DNA of 64,000 nucleotides, from assembly GCA_027021365.1 (NCBI GenBank), contig JALUUM010000016.1, forward strand, positions 62,001 through 126,000, read 5' to 3'. A program made the translations under genes and the position numbers. The stretch is from Spirochaetales bacterium (GTDB lineage Bacteria > Spirochaetota > Spirochaetia > SZUA-6). The notes beneath the pieces were generated by a model that was not told the origin of the DNA, did not search any database, and saw only the letters and a list, made by a program, of their open reading frames with translations. Shown here piece after piece: positions 43,713 to 52,046 of the stretch. Position 1 is the first letter of the stretch. Each line of letters starts with the position of its first letter.

Positions 43713-45143
43713 GGTAAAACTTTCGTAGGTTTCGGTTTCGGGCCTATTCAAAGTGGGCTTTTTCTCTATGAAGCGTCGAGATCCGGCAATTTTAATCGTT
43801 TCGTTGTTGTGGATGTGGATACCGAACTGGTGGATGCCTTAAGAAAAAATGGCGGAACCTATTACATTAATATTGCAAGGGAGAATGGTATTGATACCGA
43901 AGAGATTTCAGGAGTGGAGATATTCAATCCCAATGTTCCTGAAGACAGGGAGCATATAATAGAAGCAATTTCTCAGTCGGACGAGATGTGCACAGCTCTT
44001 CCAAGCGTTGGTTTCTACGACAGGGGAGAGAGTGCCAATGTTGCAAGGCTCATTGCAGAGGGGCTCATCCGGCGCTGGCGCAGGCAGCCTGCTGTTATGA
44101 AACCTACCATTGTATACTCAGCAGAGAACAACAACCATGCCGCAGAGATCCTGCTTGAAGGTATAAAGAGAAAAATCGGTGAAACCGCTGAAATAAGAGG
44201 TACCGGCCAAATCGGTGAAATTGGCGGGACCGGCCAAATCGGTGAAATAGGCGGATCCTATGACTATGCCTATGAAGATGAAGCCGGGTTATTTGATAGC
44301 CTGCAATGCCTCAATACCGTGATAGGAAAGATGAGCGGTGTCATCCGTGATGCAGAGACTATAGAGGAGCTTTCTCTGGCGCCCTTCGTTCCCGGTGTCG
44401 AACGGGCTTTTCTCGTGGAAGAATTCAACAAGATTTATATATCGAGGATCAGGTTGAAGGGTTACAGTAGAGGAATCGAAGTATTCATAGAGAAGGATGA
44501 CCTTCTTCCCTTCGAAGAGGCCAAGCTTTACGGACACAATTCGATCCATGCCTTGATTGCATACCTGGGCGATGTCAAGGGCTATACAACGATAGCAGAG
44601 GCGGGGAGAGATGCCTGGATAATGGAGAGGGCAAGGAAAGCCTTTTTGGAGGAGTCGGGGGGAGCGCTGGTAAGGAAGTATGAAAAACTTGGCGATGCGC
44701 TCTTTACAGATTGGGGTTACATGGGGTATGCCGAGGATCTTCTTAAGAGGATGGTAAATCCCTTTCTTCATGATTCGATAGAGAGGGTGGGCAGGGACAG
44801 GCCAAGAAAGCTTGGAATGGAGGACCGAATCTTCGGAACGATGAGGCTTGCACTGGAGTACGGAATAGAGCCGATAAATCTCTCACTGGGGGCAGCGGCA
44901 GCTATCGTTTCCATGATAAGAAGACGGGATACCGGTTCGAAGAGGGAGCTGGTTTTTCCGGAAGATACCGAATCGTGGCGTTATCTGTCTCGCAGAGAGA
45001 TTGCAAATATACTTTATACGATCTGGGGGAAATCGAGTGGGGTCGGGAAGTCAGGGGAGAAGAAAACAGAAAGATTGGCGGAGAGGCTTATCGACCTCAC
45101 CTTCGAAGGATACAAGGTTTTGAAGGAGGAACTGGGATGGTAG
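43656..45143 (+). CDS. Mannitol-dehydrogenase-like NAD-dependent protein
   Basis: An NAD-binding motif near the start (TFVGFGFGPIQSGLFLYEA) and a C-terminal helical region with KLYGHNSIHALIAYLG resemble the mannitol-1-phosphate dehydrogenase family, in which a conserved Lys and Asn-His-x-x-x-His pattern serves catalysis. The start is uncertain: ATG 43656 (AGG ten bases upstream), ATG 43701 or TTG 43623. The first residues are repetitive (RTGES/MGES). A second repeat encodes two TGQIGEIGG units in mid-protein. The downstream LsrG-like gene overlaps it by seven bases. Substrate unknown. Confidence 0.65.
   Translation: MGESRTGESKADENRMSEKGKTFVGFGFGPIQSGLFLYEASRSGNFNRFVVVDVDTELVDALRKNGGTYYINIARENGIDTEEISGVEIFNPNVPEDREHIIEAISQSDEMCTALPSVGFYDRGESANVARLIAEGLIRRWRRQPAVMKPTIVYSAENNNHAAEILLEGIKRKIGETAEIRGTGQIGEIGGTGQIGEIGGSYDYAYEDEAGLFDSLQCLNTVIGKMSGVIRDAETIEELSLAPFVPGVERAFLVEEFNKIYISRIRLKGYSRGIEVFIEKDDLLPFEEAKLYGHNSIHALIAYLGDVKGYTTIAEAGRDAWIMERARKAFLEESGGALVRKYEKLGDALFTDWGYMGYAEDLLKRMVNPFLHDSIERVGRDRPRKLGMEDRIFGTMRLALEYGIEPINLSLGAAAAIVSMIRRRDTGSKRELVFPEDTESWRYLSRREIANILYTIWGKSSGVGKSGEKKTERLAERLIDLTFEGYKVLKEELGW
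44202..44255 (+). repeat. 27-bp in-frame tandem duplication
   Basis: Two copies of a 27-bp unit beginning ACCGGCCAAATCGGTG differ at two positions and encode TGQIGEIGG twice. A decayed third copy (KIGETAEIRG) precedes them. The unit length keeps the reading frame. Confidence 0.85.
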
Positions 45144-45445
45144 TGTACTGTGTGAATGTATATGTAAAGAAGGGCCATGAGGAGGATTTCAAGAGGGCGT
45201 CGCTTGAAAACAGGGAAGGTACCCGCAGGGAGGAAGGTAACCTCAGGTTTGATGTGCTACAGTCCAATGACGATCCCTCCAGGTTCTTTCTCTATGAGGT
45301 TTACAAATCAACAGAAGCGGTGGATGCCCACAAGCAGACGGAACATTACCTCAGATGGAGAGAGAAGGTAGCACCCTGGATGGCAAAACCGAGGGAGGGA
45401 ATAAAGTTCACGCCGGTGGCACCCCAGGCTGAAACTGACTGGTAA
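45137..45445 (+). CDS. LsrG-like antibiotic-biosynthesis-monooxygenase (ABM) fold protein
   Basis: ATG 45137 overlaps the preceding stop by seven bases and has AAGGAGG seven bases upstream, giving 102 residues. The dimeric ferredoxin-like ABM fold is evident, with NLRFDVLQSNDDPSRFFLYEVY, HKQTEHYLRW and the tail PWMAKPR. These segments closely resemble E. coli LsrG, which isomerises phospho-AI-2 (a phosphorylated pentane-dione). No lsr transport or kinase genes are nearby, so a related phosphorylated keto-sugar may be its substrate. Confidence 0.8.
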   Translation: MVVYCVNVYVKKGHEEDFKRASLENREGTRREEGNLRFDVLQSNDDPSRFFLYEVYKSTEAVDAHKQTEHYLRWREKVAPWMAKPREGIKFTPVAPQAETDW

Positions 45446-45485
45446 TACAAGAATAAAATCGATCGGGCAGAGGGGAATATCTCAA

Positions 45486-46868
45486 ATGAATTTTTCCATG
45501 CTATTCAACAGGAAAGTGATTTTCGGAGCGGGCAGTATAGCAAAGCTGAATCATGAAATTCCCGGCCTTTTGGAAGGTAGGATGAGAGGTGGTGGCATTC
45601 TGCTTGTAATAAGCCGCAGTGTAAGCAGATCGGATAAGTATCTTGAATTCAGGGAGAGTTTGTGCAAAGGGGGTTCGGATTCCCCTGAAACTGAGACGGG
45701 GCCTCGAGTTGACTGTGCCGGTGAAGAGATTGTTTCCGGGGAACCTTCACCGGAGACCGTGGACAGAATAACTGCCCGTTATTCGGATAAAAAGATAGAT
45801 CTGGTAGTTGGTATCGGCGGCGGAAGCGTTATGGATGCCGGCAAGGCCGTCTCTGCGATGCTTCCCCTTGTAGGAGGTGCAGAGGCAAAGGGTGAGGCTG
45901 TAAGTGGCGCGGAAGGGGAGGCTGTAAGGGGCACAGCGGTAAAGGGTTCATCTGCAGGTGGTGCAGCAGGAGGCGCCGGCCATGGGGTAACTTCCGGGAT
46001 AAGCGTAAGGGACTACCTAGAGGGTGTTGGCAGGCAAAAACCACCGGGTATCAAGATACCCTATGTAGCCATTCCCACGACTTCCGGAACGGGCAGCGAG
46101 GCAACGAAGAATGCTGTCATAACTGAGAGAGGCAGGAATGGCTTTAAGAAATCGCTCAGGCACGACAGCTATGTACCTGAAATGGCAATAATCGACCCCG
46201 AGTTCATGTTAAGTTGCCCGAGAAATGTCACTGCGGCAAGCGGAATGGATACTGTCAGCCAGCTTCTCGAATCCTACATCAGCACGAAGGCTAATCCCCT
46301 TACCGAGGCGCTTGCATTGGAAGGATTGAAACTTGCAAGCCAGTCGCTTCCAAGGCTGTGCAATGATTCTCCCGGGGATATGGAGCTAAGGGGCAAGATG
46401 GCCCTTGCCTCCTATATTTCAGGAATCACACTTGCAAATGCAGGTCTCGGAACCGTTCATGGCATAGCGGGGCCTCTAGGCGGGATCTTTGATATTCCCC
46501 ATGGAGTAGCCTGTGCCAATCTGTTACCCGGCGTACTCGAGACGACGATAGAAAAATTGAAGGCCGAAGCTCCGGAAAGTCCCCTGCTGGTGAAACTGGG
46601 AAGTCTCGGTTTCCTCTTTGCCAGGGGAAGAGAGGTTTCTATTGAAGCATCAGAAACCATAAAGGGCCGTTACGAGGTTTTCAAAGGATTAAGGCTTCTC
46701 GTTGAAAGTCTGGAAGAGTGGCTCGATTCACTTGGGATTCCACCTCTTTCTTCTTTCGGTATTTCCATTGCTGACGTGGATATAATAGCCGAAAAATCGG
46801 GAAACAAGAACAACCCGATTTCCCTCTCCCGTGAAGAGATAGCCCTGGTTATAAAAAAGAGGCTGTGA
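45486..46868 (+). CDS. Iron-type alcohol dehydrogenase with altered metal site and Gly/Ala-rich insert
   Basis: The 460-residue group III dehydrogenase has NAD motif GIGGGSVMDAGKAVSAM and IPTTSGTGSEAT. Of the four metal ligands Asp255, His325 and His339 are in place, but the expected His four residues after the Asp is Gln259 (GMDTVSQLLESY). The second His of the usual HGxAHPxG stretch is Gly (HGIAGPLG). A repeat-derived insert of about 35 Gly/Ala/Val/Glu residues (about 132-167) follows the NAD motif. It probably works on a sugar-derived substrate with its operon neighbours, possibly with changed metal need. Confidence 0.82.
   Translation: MNFSMLFNRKVIFGAGSIAKLNHEIPGLLEGRMRGGGILLVISRSVSRSDKYLEFRESLCKGGSDSPETETGPRVDCAGEEIVSGEPSPETVDRITARYSDKKIDLVVGIGGGSVMDAGKAVSAMLPLVGGAEAKGEAVSGAEGEAVRGTAVKGSSAGGAAGGAGHGVTSGISVRDYLEGVGRQKPPGIKIPYVAIPTTSGTGSEATKNAVITERGRNGFKKSLRHDSYVPEMAIIDPEFMLSCPRNVTAASGMDTVSQLLESYISTKANPLTEALALEGLKLASQSLPRLCNDSPGDMELRGKMALASYISGITLANAGLGTVHGIAGPLGGIFDIPHGVACANLLPGVLETTIEKLKAEAPESPLLVKLGSLGFLFARGREVSIEASETIKGRYEVFKGLRLLVESLEEWLDSLGIPPLSSFGISIADVDIIAEKSGNKNNPISLSREEIALVIKKRL
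45891..45938 (+). repeat. 24-bp in-frame tandem repeat in the Fe-ADH gene
   Basis: Two copies of a 24-bp unit beginning GGTGAGGCTGTAAG encode GEAVSGAE and GEAVRGTA. Flanking AKG, KGSS and GGAAGGAG residues look like further decayed copies, making the whole loop repeat-derived. Confidence 0.75.
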
Positions 46869-46896
46869 TGAGGCGGGATTTCGGGGCAGGTCGAGC

Positions 46897-47784
46897 TTGA
46901 ACTGGTTTTTCCTTGCCATTTCCGCCGCATTCTGCTGGGCAATCGGTGGTGTGCTGGTAAAACGTGGCTTCAGCTCCGTCCCGCCCCTGTGGAACAACAT
47001 AATAAACAACGCACTTAGCATCGTCATATACATCCCCGCAGCACTTCTCCTCTCGCAGGGGAAATACAACCTCGACATTTCCACTGCTCCGCTAATAGCG
47101 GGAGCGTCTCTTCTCTACCAGGTCTTCTACTATGCAATCTCCAGGGGGCAGATTTCCCTCACCGGTACGATCGTTGCAGGTTACCCCGTCTTCACGATAC
47201 TCCTTGCCCATCTATTCATAGGTGAGAGGCTTCTTCCCCTTCAATACGGAGGAATAACATTGATACTTGCCGGCGGCATACTTATTGCCCTTCCCAGGGG
47301 AGAGCCCGGAAAGCCGGATGGCCCGGAGCCTTCTCTCTCCTCCGGCATGATTAGGGATAGAAAACTGGTATGGCTTCTCTGGGGAATTTTTGGTGCAGTC
47401 TCACTTGGAACCGGAGATTTCCTTGCAAAACTTTCCATCGACAGGGCCGGAATATTCAATTACATGGTTACAATAGTCCTCGTCTCGAACATTTACTCGG
47501 TATTGAACTATTTAATAGACAGGGAAAACCGTCCCTTTCCGGGGGCTTCCGTTGGCCGTATATTTCCAACCCTCTCGGGACTCATCCTGAATCTCATAGG
47601 TTTTGTTTTCTTCCTCCTTGCATTCCGCACGGGAAAGGTTTCACTCGTTGCACCGGTCTCCTCCGTGTATCCCGCTCTCACGGCACTTCTTGCCGTGAGG
47701 TTCCTTAAGGAAAGAGTTACCACCCTCCAGGGCGGAGGAATAGCCCTTATAGTTTCCGGTCTCATTCTGGTCGGTTTATCTTAA
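46897..47784 (+). CDS. EamA/DMT-family transporter
   Basis: The 295-residue protein has ten predicted helices formed by two EamA repeats. The first starts with FLAISAAFCWAIGGVLVKRGF and the second with LLWGIFGAVSLGTGDFLAKL. Each ends in a conserved hydrophobic block (GGITLILAGGILIAL and GGGIALIVSGLILVGL). EamA carriers move small metabolites such as amino acids or sugar derivatives. TTG 46897 is the start, 28 bases after the Fe-ADH gene, suggesting co-transcription. Confidence 0.87.
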   Translation: MNWFFLAISAAFCWAIGGVLVKRGFSSVPPLWNNIINNALSIVIYIPAALLLSQGKYNLDISTAPLIAGASLLYQVFYYAISRGQISLTGTIVAGYPVFTILLAHLFIGERLLPLQYGGITLILAGGILIALPRGEPGKPDGPEPSLSSGMIRDRKLVWLLWGIFGAVSLGTGDFLAKLSIDRAGIFNYMVTIVLVSNIYSVLNYLIDRENRPFPGASVGRIFPTLSGLILNLIGFVFFLLAFRTGKVSLVAPVSSVYPALTALLAVRFLKERVTTLQGGGIALIVSGLILVGLS

Positions 47785-47790
47785 AAAATC

Positions 47791-47818
47791 TTGAATTGCA
47801 ATTTTTCTTCTCTATAAT
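47791..47818 (+). promoter_or_regulatory. Promoter upstream of the chemoreceptor gene
   Basis: TTGAAT at 47791-47796 and a perfect TATAAT at 47813-47818 are 16 bases apart. The leader to the ATG at 47928 is about 100 bases and contains the 26-bp duplication. It does not look like a flagellar σ28 promoter. Confidence 0.55.
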
Positions 47819-47845
47819 TTTAGTAAACTGATTCCGGTAAATTGT

Positions 47846-47897
47846 GAATTTAAAAAAATGGAGCTGGAATAGAATTTAAAAAAATAGGGCTGGAATA
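47846..47897. repeat. 26-bp tandem duplication in the chemoreceptor leader
   Basis: Two adjacent 26-bp copies beginning GAATTTAAAAAAAT and ending GCTGGAATA differ only at two of three central bases. They lie wholly between promoter and ribosome-binding site. Confidence 0.85.
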
Positions 47898-47927
47898 CAG
47901 TTGAAGTAATCAAGTGAGGTATTTTTT

Positions 47928-50186
47928 ATGAAAATATCAATGAAAGTAAATATTCTTATCCTTCTTATAATGATATTCATAGGCATCGGAACTGTAGGGG
48001 TTGAAATCTACATGTTTTCCAAGCTTGAGGAAAATCAAAGGACCATAGTTGTAAACCAGAATATGAATGCCAGGCATGAGAAGAGCAATTTCTATGTGGA
48101 GGCCATAAACAGAAGGATTGAGATGGTAGGAAAGAGGGCTCTCGGCATAGCCTCCCTCTTCTCCAGGGACCCGGTTGTGATAGATGCCTACAGGATAGCT
48201 CTTTCCGGTAACATAGACGATCCCAGATCCCCTGAGTCACAGGAGGCAAGGGACATGCTTCGGGATGCATTTGCACCTATTCTGGAAGGTTACATTAGTA
48301 ACACAGGTGAAAAGCTTCTAAAGCTACACTTTCACCTTCCAAATGCAAGGAGCCTCGTCCGCCTCTGGAGAAAGGGCTACCAGACGGTGGTGAATGGCAA
48401 GAAGGTGGACATTTCCGATGACATATCTTCATTCAGGAATACAGTCAAAGCTGTGAATACACCTCCCTACAAACCGATAACCGGGATAGAGATAGGAAGA
48501 GGCGGCTTCGTGATAAGGGGAATAGCACCTGTACAGGATCAGGATGGTAAACATCTTGGCTCCGTGGAGGTGTTGTATCCTTTTTCAGAGGTAATGATAG
48601 AAGACAAGAAGAAGTCTCTCTTCTATGCTGTCTACATGGATGCTGATCAGCTGCCCATAGCGAAATCCCTGCAGGATTCAAGCAAATACCCCGTGGTAGC
48701 GGGTAAGTACGTTTTAACCGACTCGACCAGGAGAAGTGTCACGGACAGATTGATAACGCCCGAACTTCTGGACAAGGGTCACAGAGAAAGCACAATGACT
48801 CAGACAGGAAATTATCATATCATGTTATTCCCGATAAAGGACTATTCGGGAAAGACTGTAGGTGTGATGTCATTTGCCTTTGACACGTCAGAGAGCCTGA
48901 AAACACTTCGAAGTGTCACTGAAAGCATTGCCAGTAAGAAGAAGGTGTTCATAGGCATCTTTGTGCTTATAATCACAGTACTTACCGTAATCGGTGTCGT
49001 GATTGCGATACTTGTGGTCGGCTCTTCACTGAAACCCCTAAAACGTTTCGACGGAGCACTTAAACAGATAACATCGGGACATGCAAACCTTAAACAGAGG
49101 ATCACACTGAAATCCAAGGATGAGATAGGTAACCTGGTTGAAACATTCAATACATTTCTGGGTAAGCTTCAGAAAATAATAATGAAGATAAAGGAAACCG
49201 TAGAAACCACAGTTTCCGTTCAGGAATCCTTGGGTGCTTCAAACGAAGAAACACTGGCAGCCATTACGGAGATAACGGCCAATATAGAGAGCGCACGAAA
49301 CATGATCCGCTCGTTGAGTGACAAACTGGAGAGTGCAAGAAGCAACACGGAGAACATAGGGGAGAATATAGAGGAACTGGACAGGATAATAACCGATCAG
49401 GCCTCCTCGGTAGAACAGGCAAGTGCCTCTGTGAACCAGATAGTAGCCTCGGTTGACAGTGTGGCAGGAATTACACAGGACAGGCAGAGAGCAACTGAGA
49501 AGCTGGTGGATGATACGAAGAACGGGGAAGAGGTCTTGATAGCTGCAATGCAGGCAGTAAAGGATATCGGAAACAGTATCCAGAGTATAGGTGAGATGGT
49601 AAAGGTGATAAAGGATGTATCGGCGAAAACGAATCTCCTTGCTATGAATGCCGCAATCGAAGCGGCACACGCCGGGGAAGCGGGAAGGGGATTCTCCGTT
49701 GTAGCGGACGAGATAAGAAAGCTTGCAGAGAGTGTTGCCGGTGAATCCAAAGAGATAAACTCCGAACTGGAAGGGATTATACAAAAGATAGAGAATGCCG
49801 TGAGTACCGGTGACAAGGCGGGTAAATCCTTTGTCAAGATAAGAAGCGAAGTTGAGGATACCTTCAATGCCTTTTCGGAGATTGCAAACTCAGCGGCCGA
49901 GCTGTCCAATGGCGGAAGAGAAGTCCTTAAGGTAGTTGCAAGGCTCAATGACGTAACGATAAAGGTACGGGAAGATTCCGGTAATATCCGTAGAAATGTC
50001 GATGGTTTCAAGGGTATAATGGAAGAGGTTTCCAGGGTCTCTAGCGAGGTAATAGGAGCCATCGATGAAATCGTGGTTGGTACCGGTGAAATAAACAGGG
50101 CGATGGAGCAGACTGTGGGACTCACCACCTTATTATCCGATTCCGCTTCAACATTGAAGGAAGAGGTGGATAACTTTGAGGTTTAG
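47928..50186 (+). CDS. Methyl-accepting chemotaxis protein with large periplasmic sensor
   Basis: The 752-residue protein has an N-terminal helix (about residues 8-28), a periplasmic Cache-type ligand domain (about 29-340) and a second helix (about 342-366). A HAMP domain and a long cytoplasmic coiled coil follow. The highly conserved hairpin tip KTNLLAMNAAIEAAHAGEAG with FSVVADEIRKLAE starts near residue 565. It senses extracellular ligands and signals to CheA/CheW. It ends without a CheR-docking pentapeptide. Neighbouring sugar genes suggest a possible nutrient ligand. Confidence 0.95.
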   Translation: MKISMKVNILILLIMIFIGIGTVGVEIYMFSKLEENQRTIVVNQNMNARHEKSNFYVEAINRRIEMVGKRALGIASLFSRDPVVIDAYRIALSGNIDDPRSPESQEARDMLRDAFAPILEGYISNTGEKLLKLHFHLPNARSLVRLWRKGYQTVVNGKKVDISDDISSFRNTVKAVNTPPYKPITGIEIGRGGFVIRGIAPVQDQDGKHLGSVEVLYPFSEVMIEDKKKSLFYAVYMDADQLPIAKSLQDSSKYPVVAGKYVLTDSTRRSVTDRLITPELLDKGHRESTMTQTGNYHIMLFPIKDYSGKTVGVMSFAFDTSESLKTLRSVTESIASKKKVFIGIFVLIITVLTVIGVVIAILVVGSSLKPLKRFDGALKQITSGHANLKQRITLKSKDEIGNLVETFNTFLGKLQKIIMKIKETVETTVSVQESLGASNEETLAAITEITANIESARNMIRSLSDKLESARSNTENIGENIEELDRIITDQASSVEQASASVNQIVASVDSVAGITQDRQRATEKLVDDTKNGEEVLIAAMQAVKDIGNSIQSIGEMVKVIKDVSAKTNLLAMNAAIEAAHAGEAGRGFSVVADEIRKLAESVAGESKEINSELEGIIQKIENAVSTGDKAGKSFVKIRSEVEDTFNAFSEIANSAAELSNGGREVLKVVARLNDVTIKVREDSGNIRRNVDGFKGIMEEVSRVSSEVIGAIDEIVVGTGEINRAMEQTVGLTTLLSDSASTLKEEVDNFEV

Positions 50187-50189
50187 TAC

Positions 50190-50939
50190 ATGACAGAGTT
50201 TCTCTACTATGAAGATGCCTATATCAAGGAATTCGATGCCAGGGTGGTATCTGTTGATGAGGGGAAAAATGCTATTCTACTGGACAGGACGGCATTCTAT
50301 CCCGGGGGAGGCGGTCAGCCTGCCGATGAAGGATTCCTCATCTACGACGGTGCTGCCTGCCAGGAAGAAGCGGTGGATGGGGAAATGGTAAGGTTGGAGC
50401 TTGCCGGTATTGAAAAGAATGAAAATGAGATCTGGCACATCGTAAGAGGCAGGCTCCCATCGGAAGGTATGCCACTCAAAGGAAAGTTGAACTGGGAACG
50501 CCGTTATGCCCTCATGAGAACTCATTCCGCAATGCATGTTCTTACCGGTGTCGTCTGGCGGGAATACGGAGCCAAGGTAACGGGCGGTAACATGGAACCG
50601 CTTAAAGGAAGAATGGATTTCGAGTTCGAGAAGTTCAACAAGGAACTGATAGATGAGATTGAGATAAAGGTGAACAACGAAATAGAAAAGGGAAGGGAGA
50701 TAATTACCCGAATCATACCTCGAAGGGAGGCTGAGAAAATACCCGACCTTATAAGGACCAAAGTGAATCTTCTTCCCAGGCATCTCAAAGAGATAAGAAT
50801 CGTGGAAATAATAGGTCTCGATATGCAGGCAGACGGTGGCACACATGTTGCCAACACGAAGGAGATAGGAAAGTTCAAAATAGTGGGCCACAAAAGCAAG
50901 GGCAGGATTAACAAGCGTTTACACATAGAGATTCGGTAG
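50190..50939 (+). CDS. alaX: AlaX-type alanyl-tRNA editing protein
   Basis: The 249-residue trans-editing protein has an AlaRS-like β-barrel start (DRTAFYPGGGGQPADEG) and an editing domain. The zinc-binding His112-x3-His116 lies in MRTHSAMHVLTG and the third His in ADGGTHVANTKEIG (His218). The CGGTH Cys is Asp here, as in other stand-alone AlaX proteins. It hydrolyses Ser- or Gly-mischarged tRNA-Ala in the cytoplasm. The gene starts three bases after the chemoreceptor stop. Confidence 0.92.
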   Translation: MTEFLYYEDAYIKEFDARVVSVDEGKNAILLDRTAFYPGGGGQPADEGFLIYDGAACQEEAVDGEMVRLELAGIEKNENEIWHIVRGRLPSEGMPLKGKLNWERRYALMRTHSAMHVLTGVVWREYGAKVTGGNMEPLKGRMDFEFEKFNKELIDEIEIKVNNEIEKGREIITRIIPRREAEKIPDLIRTKVNLLPRHLKEIRIVEIIGLDMQADGGTHVANTKEIGKFKIVGHKSKGRINKRLHIEIR

Positions 50940-50996
50940 GTGAAAATAGGTAAAAAAACAGGTATTCAAGGAAGTTCTGCAGGAAAGGGTTAAGAT

Positions 50997-52007
50997 TTGA
51001 AAATCACTGTTGCCATCGTTCAGTCCGGATTCAGCATGGGGGATTACTACAACGAGGAAACCTTCAACGAGAGGATAATTGGTATATTCGAAAGTATATT
51101 TAGTGAGGATAATGCCAGGCCGGATCTCGTTGTTTTCCCTGAACTTACAGGCCTCTGGATTCCGCTGCTTAAGGGGAGGAAGAGGGCAACCCTGGCATCC
51201 GTTACAGTTTCGAATGTTGTGAATCATCCCCTGCATCTTCTCCTTTCCCTCTTATCGGGAAGAAAGGTATCCTTTCCCTTCTATCTGGACTGGAAGAGAA
51301 ACTACGATACATGGATAGGCCCCTTTCTCTATGCAGCAAGAAAATACGAGACCTATGTCTGCCCTGGGAGCATGTTTCTTCCCGGATTCGACTGGGAGGT
51401 GGCCAGGGGTTGGCACTCTGTTGGAATGGATATTTACAACACTTCATGTCTGATAAACAGGAAGGGTACTGTTCTTGGCTTTACCCGCAAGGTCCATCTT
51501 ACCGGTGAGGAGAGGTCACTTGGTATAAAGCCAGGTGAGATGTGTGAGCTGGATGGCTATGAAACAAGCCTTGGTAAGATAGGTATTCTCGTATGCATGG
51601 ACGGTTTTTATGAAGGTGCGGTAGAGCAAATGGACAGGAGGGGATGCCGGATAATAATCCAGCCATCAGCCAATCCTGTAAGATGGGAATTGCCTCCCAG
51701 GAAGGGTGCTGAAATTTCCCAGGAAGAGGAGTGGTTAAGCCTGGGACTCGGTAAGCTTATCCAGGGGAGAGAGAATGTTCTCCTCTCTGTAAATCCGATG
51801 TCCGTATCGAATGTCCTGGGGCACAGAGACGAGGGAAAATCCAATGTCTTTGTAAACCTTGAACCCGGCAGTGGGAGGCGGGTAAAATTGAGCGGTCACA
51901 GGAAATTAACGGGGGAATGGGCCAGATTCAGGGGCCTCTCTCTGCTTGCAGAATCATTTGACAGGGAAGAGATCATCTTTTTTCAGGCTGAGTTCCCTTC
52001 CGGTTAG
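50997..52007 (+). CDS. Carbon-nitrogen hydrolase (nitrilase superfamily)
   Basis: The 336-residue enzyme has the Glu-Lys-Cys triad: Glu49 (VVFPELTGLW), Lys165 (GFTRKVHLTGEE) and Cys200 (GILVCMDGFYEGA). Members hydrolyse amides, nitriles or carbamoyl groups; the subfamily cannot be fixed. TTG 50997 with AAAGGG upstream is the likely start. It follows alaX by 57 bases and precedes a sugar symporter. Confidence 0.88.
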   Translation: MKITVAIVQSGFSMGDYYNEETFNERIIGIFESIFSEDNARPDLVVFPELTGLWIPLLKGRKRATLASVTVSNVVNHPLHLLLSLLSGRKVSFPFYLDWKRNYDTWIGPFLYAARKYETYVCPGSMFLPGFDWEVARGWHSVGMDIYNTSCLINRKGTVLGFTRKVHLTGEERSLGIKPGEMCELDGYETSLGKIGILVCMDGFYEGAVEQMDRRGCRIIIQPSANPVRWELPPRKGAEISQEEEWLSLGLGKLIQGRENVLLSVNPMSVSNVLGHRDEGKSNVFVNLEPGSGRRVKLSGHRKLTGEWARFRGLSLLAESFDREEIIFFQAEFPSG

Positions 52008-52046
52008 AGGCGGTTTCGAATAAAAGAAGTTCACAGGAGGGTTACA

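Noticed and set aside
45137..45445. AI-2 (Lsr) quorum-sensing system
   Set aside because: Only an LsrG-like protein is present; LsrK, LsrR, LsrF and the transporter are missing from the window.
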